A stretch of 64,000 nucleotides of DNA from the NCBI RefSeq assembly GCF_963082655.1, contig NC_081553.1, forward strand, positions 38,715,445 through 38,779,444, in the 5' to 3' direction. The position numbers and the translations under genes are program-made. Source of the DNA: Stomoxys calcitrans (Eukaryota > Arthropoda > Insecta > Diptera > Muscidae). A model generated the notes under the pieces. That model did no database searches and was not told the DNA's origin. It saw only the letters and a list, made by a program, of their open reading frames with translations. Below, in pieces: positions 60,185 to 64,000 of the stretch; within the stretch, counting starts at the first letter, position 1; each line of letters opens with the position of its first letter.

Positions 60185-61509
60185 TAAAAGCGTGCTAAGT
60201 TCGGCCGGGCCGAATCTTATATACCCTCCACCATGGATCGCATTTGTCGAGTTCCATGCGCGGTCTCACTACGTGCAAGATCTCAGCCAAATCGGACGAG
60301 AATTGCGCCCTCTATAGGATCGCATCTGTCAAGTTCTTTGCCTGATATCTCTTTATAGGCAAACAAAGGATAATGGATAAAAATTGCTATCCTATTGGAG
60401 CTATACCAAATTACAAACCGATTGCGTCCATACTTGATTTGACCATACTTTGCACAATTGTTGAGTGTTAAAACAAAACACTTTATGCAAAGTTTTAGCC
60501 CAATCGGACGATAATCGCAACATCTAGCGGCTCAAGAAGTCAAGATTCGAGATTGGTTAATATGGGAGCTGTATCAGATTATGAACCGATTTGGACCATT
60601 CTCAACACATTTGTTGAAAGTTATAACAACACACTTCATGTAAAATTTAAGCCAAATCGGGTAATAATTGCGACATCTAGCGGTCAATTACTCAAAATCT
60701 CAGTCAAATTGGATAATAATTGCGCCCTCTAGAGACTCAAGATCACAGATCGCTTTATATGGCAGCTATATCAGGTTATGGACTGATTTAGACCATACTT
60801 GGCTCAATCGGATAATGATCGCAGCCCCAAGCGGCTCAAGAAGTCAAGATCGGAGATTTGTTTATATGGGACCTATGTCAGATCATAAACCGATTTAGAC
60901 CATACTTTGCACAATTGTTGGAAGTCATATCGAAACACTTCATGCAAAATTTCCGCCAAATCGGAAAATTATTGCGACCTCTAGCGGTCAATTACTCAAA
61001 ATCTCAGTCAAATCGAATAATAATTGCGCCCTCTAGAAACTCAAGAAGTCAAGATACCAAAATTACAAATTTTGCCTTTGTACATTCCACTAAGTAACAG
61101 GGGCAAACTTCTCACATATCAATGAGTGCAGTCCGATTGAAGTTTAAGCTCAATGATGAGGGGCCTCCGTTCTATAGCCGAGTCCGAACAGCGTACCGCA
61201 TTTCGACACCTCTTTGGAGAGAAGTTTTACATGGCATAGTACCTCACAAATGTCGCCAGCATTAGGAAGGGAAAACCACCGCTGAAATTTTTTTTCTGAT
61301 GGTCTCGCCAGCATTCGAACCCAGGCGTTCAGCGTCATAGGCGGACATGCTAACCTCTGCGCTACGGTGGCCTCCCGATACCAGACTGGTTTATATGACA
61401 GCTTTATCTGGGTAAGGACTAATTTAGACCATATGGTTGTTGTAAGTTATTGCTCAATGATATTTGCAAAAGTTCAGCCTAATCGGAAAAGATTTGCGCC
61501 CTCTGGAGC
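60185..61509 (-). mobile_element. Inverted subfamily A rolling-circle-like element, split by a SINE
   Basis: The plus strand begins AAGCGTGCTAAGTTCGGCCG, the inverse of the terminal hairpin end, then TATATACCCTCCACCATGGA and inverted internal units (ATATGGCAGCTATATCAGGT). The element resumes after the SINE at 61384 (GACTGGTTTATATGACAGCT). Internal units are more diverged than in the 25863 copy, and the 5' end is missing at its junction with the next element. Confidence 0.82.
61053..61383 (-). mobile_element. tRNA-derived SINE with 7-bp target-site duplication
   Basis: A full SINE on the minus strand (A box near 61355-61364, B box inverse GCATTCGAACC at 61311-61321) sits inside an older repeat. 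GATACCA occurs on both sides (61053-61059 and 61377-61383), and removing the insert and one duplicate restores the host repeat. This is direct evidence of retroposition. Confidence 0.92.
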
Positions 61510-63102
61510 CCATATTTCGATATAGCTGTCATATAGACCGATCTCTCGATCTCTTTGGGCCCATAAAAGGCGCACTTATTGTCTGATATCGCCGAAATTT
61601 GAGACAGTGTGTTACATTAGGCCGTTCGACATCTGTCTGCAATTTGGCCCAGATCGGTTCAGATTTAGCTATAGCTGCCATATACACCGATCCGCCGATT
61701 TAAGGTCTTAGGCCCATAAAAGCCACATTAATTATCTGATTTTGCGAAAATTTGGGACAGTGAGTTGTGTTAGCGCACTCGATATCCTTCTTAAATATGG
61801 CCCTGACCGGTTCAGATTTGGATATAGCTGCCATATAGACCGATCTCTCGAGTTAAGGTTTTGGGCCCATAAAAGGCGCATTTATTGTCTAATTTCGCCG
61901 AAATTTGGAACAGTGAGTTGTTTGTTGGCTCAGGTCGGTTCAGTTTTGGATATAGCTGCCATATAGACAGATCTCGATATTTATGGTTTTAGACCCAAAA
62001 AGGCGTATTTATTGTCCGATGTCACTGAAATTTGGGACAGTGGGTTGTGTTGGATCATTTGACATTTGTCTGCAATTTGGCCCACATCGGTTCAGATTTG
62101 TATATAGCTGCCATATAGACCGATCTCTCGATTTTAAGTTTTGGGCCCATAAAAGCTGCATTTATTATCCGATTTTGCTGAAATTTGGAACAGTGATTTG
62201 TGTTAGTGCCCTCGACATTTTTCTGCAATTTGGCTCAGGTCGGTTCAGATTTAGATATAGCTGCCATATAGACCGATCTCTAGATTTATGGTTTTAGTTT
62301 CATAAATGGCGTATTTATTGTCCGATGTCACTGAAATTTGGGACAGTGAGTTGAGTTAGGCCCCTTGACATCTGTCTACAATTTGGCCCAGATCGGTTCA
62401 GATTTGGATATAGCTGCCATATAGACCGATCTCTCGATTTAAGGTTTTGGACCCATAAAAGCCGCATTTATTATCCGATTGTGCTGAAATTTTCAACAGT
62501 GAGTTGAGTAAGGCCCCTTGATATCTGTCTACAATTTGGTCCAGATCGGTTCAGATTTGGATATAGCTGCCATATACACCGATTTTTGTATTCAAGGTCT
62601 TGGGCCCATGAAAGCCACATTTATTGTCCGATTTGGCCAAAATTTGGGACGGTGAGTTATCTTAGGCCATCTGACATCTGTCTGCAATTTGGCCCAGATA
62701 CGTTCAGATTTGGATATAGCCGCCATAAAGACGATATCTCTATTTAAGGTTTTAGTCCATAAAATGCATATTTATTGTACGATTTCGCGGAAATTTGACA
62801 CAGTGACCTATGTTAGACTTTTCGACATCCATGTCGTATATGGTTCAGATCGGTCTATATTCGGATACACCTACAAAAAGACCAATATTTTTTTCTACGA
62901 AACTGAACAATGACTTGTACTTGGTAAACCACTCAGTGTCCCTGTCGAATTTGATGCAAATCGGACCATATTTCAATATGGTTGCTATGGGGGCATTTAT
63001 TTTGCATTTTTCACCGGATTATAACGAAAGGTGAAAGGTACCCGAGGTGGTGGGTATCCAAGGTTTTGCCCGGATAAACTTAACGTCTTATTACTTGTTT
63101 TT
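61510..63102 (+). mobile_element. Subfamily B rolling-circle-like element, 5'-truncated
   Basis: Units around GATATAGCTGCCATATAGAC recur at 61671, 61824, 61952, 62104, 62257, 62410, 62563 and 62716: mostly 152-153 bp steps with one 128-bp step from a deletion. The 3' end GAGGTGGTGGGTATCCAAGG and TTACTTGTTTTT is present. The 5' TATACCC/GTCC portion is missing. It abuts the inverted subfamily A element. Confidence 0.85.
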
Positions 63103-63104
63103 CA

Positions 63105-63137
63105 CTCATATTCCTTAGATTTTATTTCCAGGTATGG
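63105..63137 (+). promoter_or_regulatory. hth: Candidate recursive splice site (ratchet point)
   Basis: TTTTATTTCCAG is directly followed by GTATGG (AG 63130-63131, GT 63132-63133), with a pyrimidine-rich stretch from 63102. An acceptor abutting a donor is the pattern of recursive splicing sites in very long fly introns. The donor half is not a perfect GTAAGT, so this is only a candidate. Confidence 0.3.
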
Positions 63138-64000
63138 CTAATTTTTTCCTCTTTCATAAACTCTAAATTTCTGCAGCCATGGAAATATTTAATGAAAACA
63201 AAAAACTCATATGAGTTAAGGCATTATGTGCTCCTGCCGCAACAAAAAAGACCAAAACAAAATATTTTTATGATTTTTATTTTTGATTTCATATAAAAGA
63301 CAATAGAAGTCAGCCGGCGTTTTAATTATTTTTATTTTTGGCGATGCGTTCCATGTCTATTTGTATGTAGTATGAATTGATATAGCAAATAATAAACATA
63401 TCTAGCCATCTATCTAAAGACACAAAAAAAATCAACTCACATTGTATTCATGGTGGATAGATTTTTTGTGCCTTTTTTTTTGTTTTTGGTGTTGTGCGTC
63501 ATAAAAAAATCATGTATTCTTTGACTTTTATTATTCATTATTTTCACATTTATTTTCAGACAATTTTATTGTCTGTTTGTGCCATGAGGCTGGCGAAACA
63601 AAATAAAAAGAAATCATACTCTAGCTTAGCTATATAAATTGACAGACCACACCAACATAGCATTATGGTGGGCCCACCAATCTCAACTCACATTATTGCC
63701 ATTAACATAAGCATGCTTTTAACGCTATGGTTTTTGATTTGCTTTTTTTTTGTTAGGTTTGTTTGTTTGTTTTTGTTTTTTTCCTTCTTGTCTTCTGCTT
63801 CTTTGTGTTTAATATTTAATTTCATTTGATTTTTATTATTTTTTATTATTTTGTCGCCATTTGGTGGGGCTATTAAAGTATTTTAAAGTAATTTGTTAAG
63901 TGAAAAAAAAAAACGAAAACCCATTCATGCAAAATATTTTTATAAGATATGCATATGTATGTGTAACTAGGTTTTTTTGTCTTCTCTGTGATAAACTATT
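63138..64000. other. Unique AT-rich intronic sequence
   Basis: No repeat or gene recognised up to the window edge. Confidence 0.5.

Larger units (their letters stand above)
55090..64000 (+). other. hth: Downstream hth intron (5' portion, at least 8.9 kb)
   Basis: I found no continuation of the Homothorax linker or homeodomain here. It opens with a truncated mariner fragment about 150 bp after the donor, then an inverted rolling-circle-like repeat, a 333-353-bp tandem array, a SINE, unique sequence, and two abutting rolling-circle-like repeats. Confidence 0.75.

Overview
The window looks like intronic DNA from a higher (calyptrate, probably muscid-type) fly. It is AT-rich and has no continuous gene. 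Several dispersed repeat families have the layout known from brachyceran flies: TATACCC/GTCC-rich elements with a 3' hairpin, tRNA-derived SINEs and mariner remnants. Species assignment is inference from repeat style; I could not search a database.

The only host coding sequence I can support is one internal exon at 54966-55089 (+). It encodes a Ser/Pro/Gly-rich stretch that I recognise as the linker between the N-terminal HM (MEIS/PKNOX) domain and the homeodomain of Homothorax (hth), the fly MEIS-family TALE homeodomain protein. It has a clean acceptor, starts in phase 0 and ends in phase 1 at a GTAAGT donor. The window is therefore one hth exon inside two very long introns: at least 54.9 kb upstream and at least 8.9 kb downstream.

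Layout. 0-6.5 kb: a 670-bp AAAAT microsatellite, a divergent 199-bp-period element, and the first tandem blocks carrying a 20-bp motif. 8-16 kb: tRNA-derived SINE copies in both orientations and many motif copies. 18-19, 25.9-27.5, 30.1-31.8, 55.3-55.9 and 60.2-63.1 kb: rolling-circle-like non-autonomous elements with internal 153-bp repeats. 21.6-24 kb, 29-32.7 kb and 38-45 kb: local tandem duplications, almost all containing the 20-bp motif. 29.4 and 49.2 kb: mariner-type inverted-repeat elements. 47.2-49.2 and 51.0-53.2 kb: satellite-like arrays built on CAAGTCCTCAAA, including six copies at exactly 147-bp spacing. 54.97 kb: the hth exon. 55.9-57.6 kb: a 333-353-bp tandem array sharing the GTCCTCAAA core. 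The rest is unique AT-rich intron.

The most unusual signal is a motif of about 20-24 bp with core ATTGAGAACAAAAATTGATT. It recurs about 49 times between 1.87 and 44.79 kb. Every copy I found is on the + (hth sense) strand, it sits in many different flanking contexts, and there is no clear copy in the last 19 kb around and after the exon. I do not recognise it as a described element.
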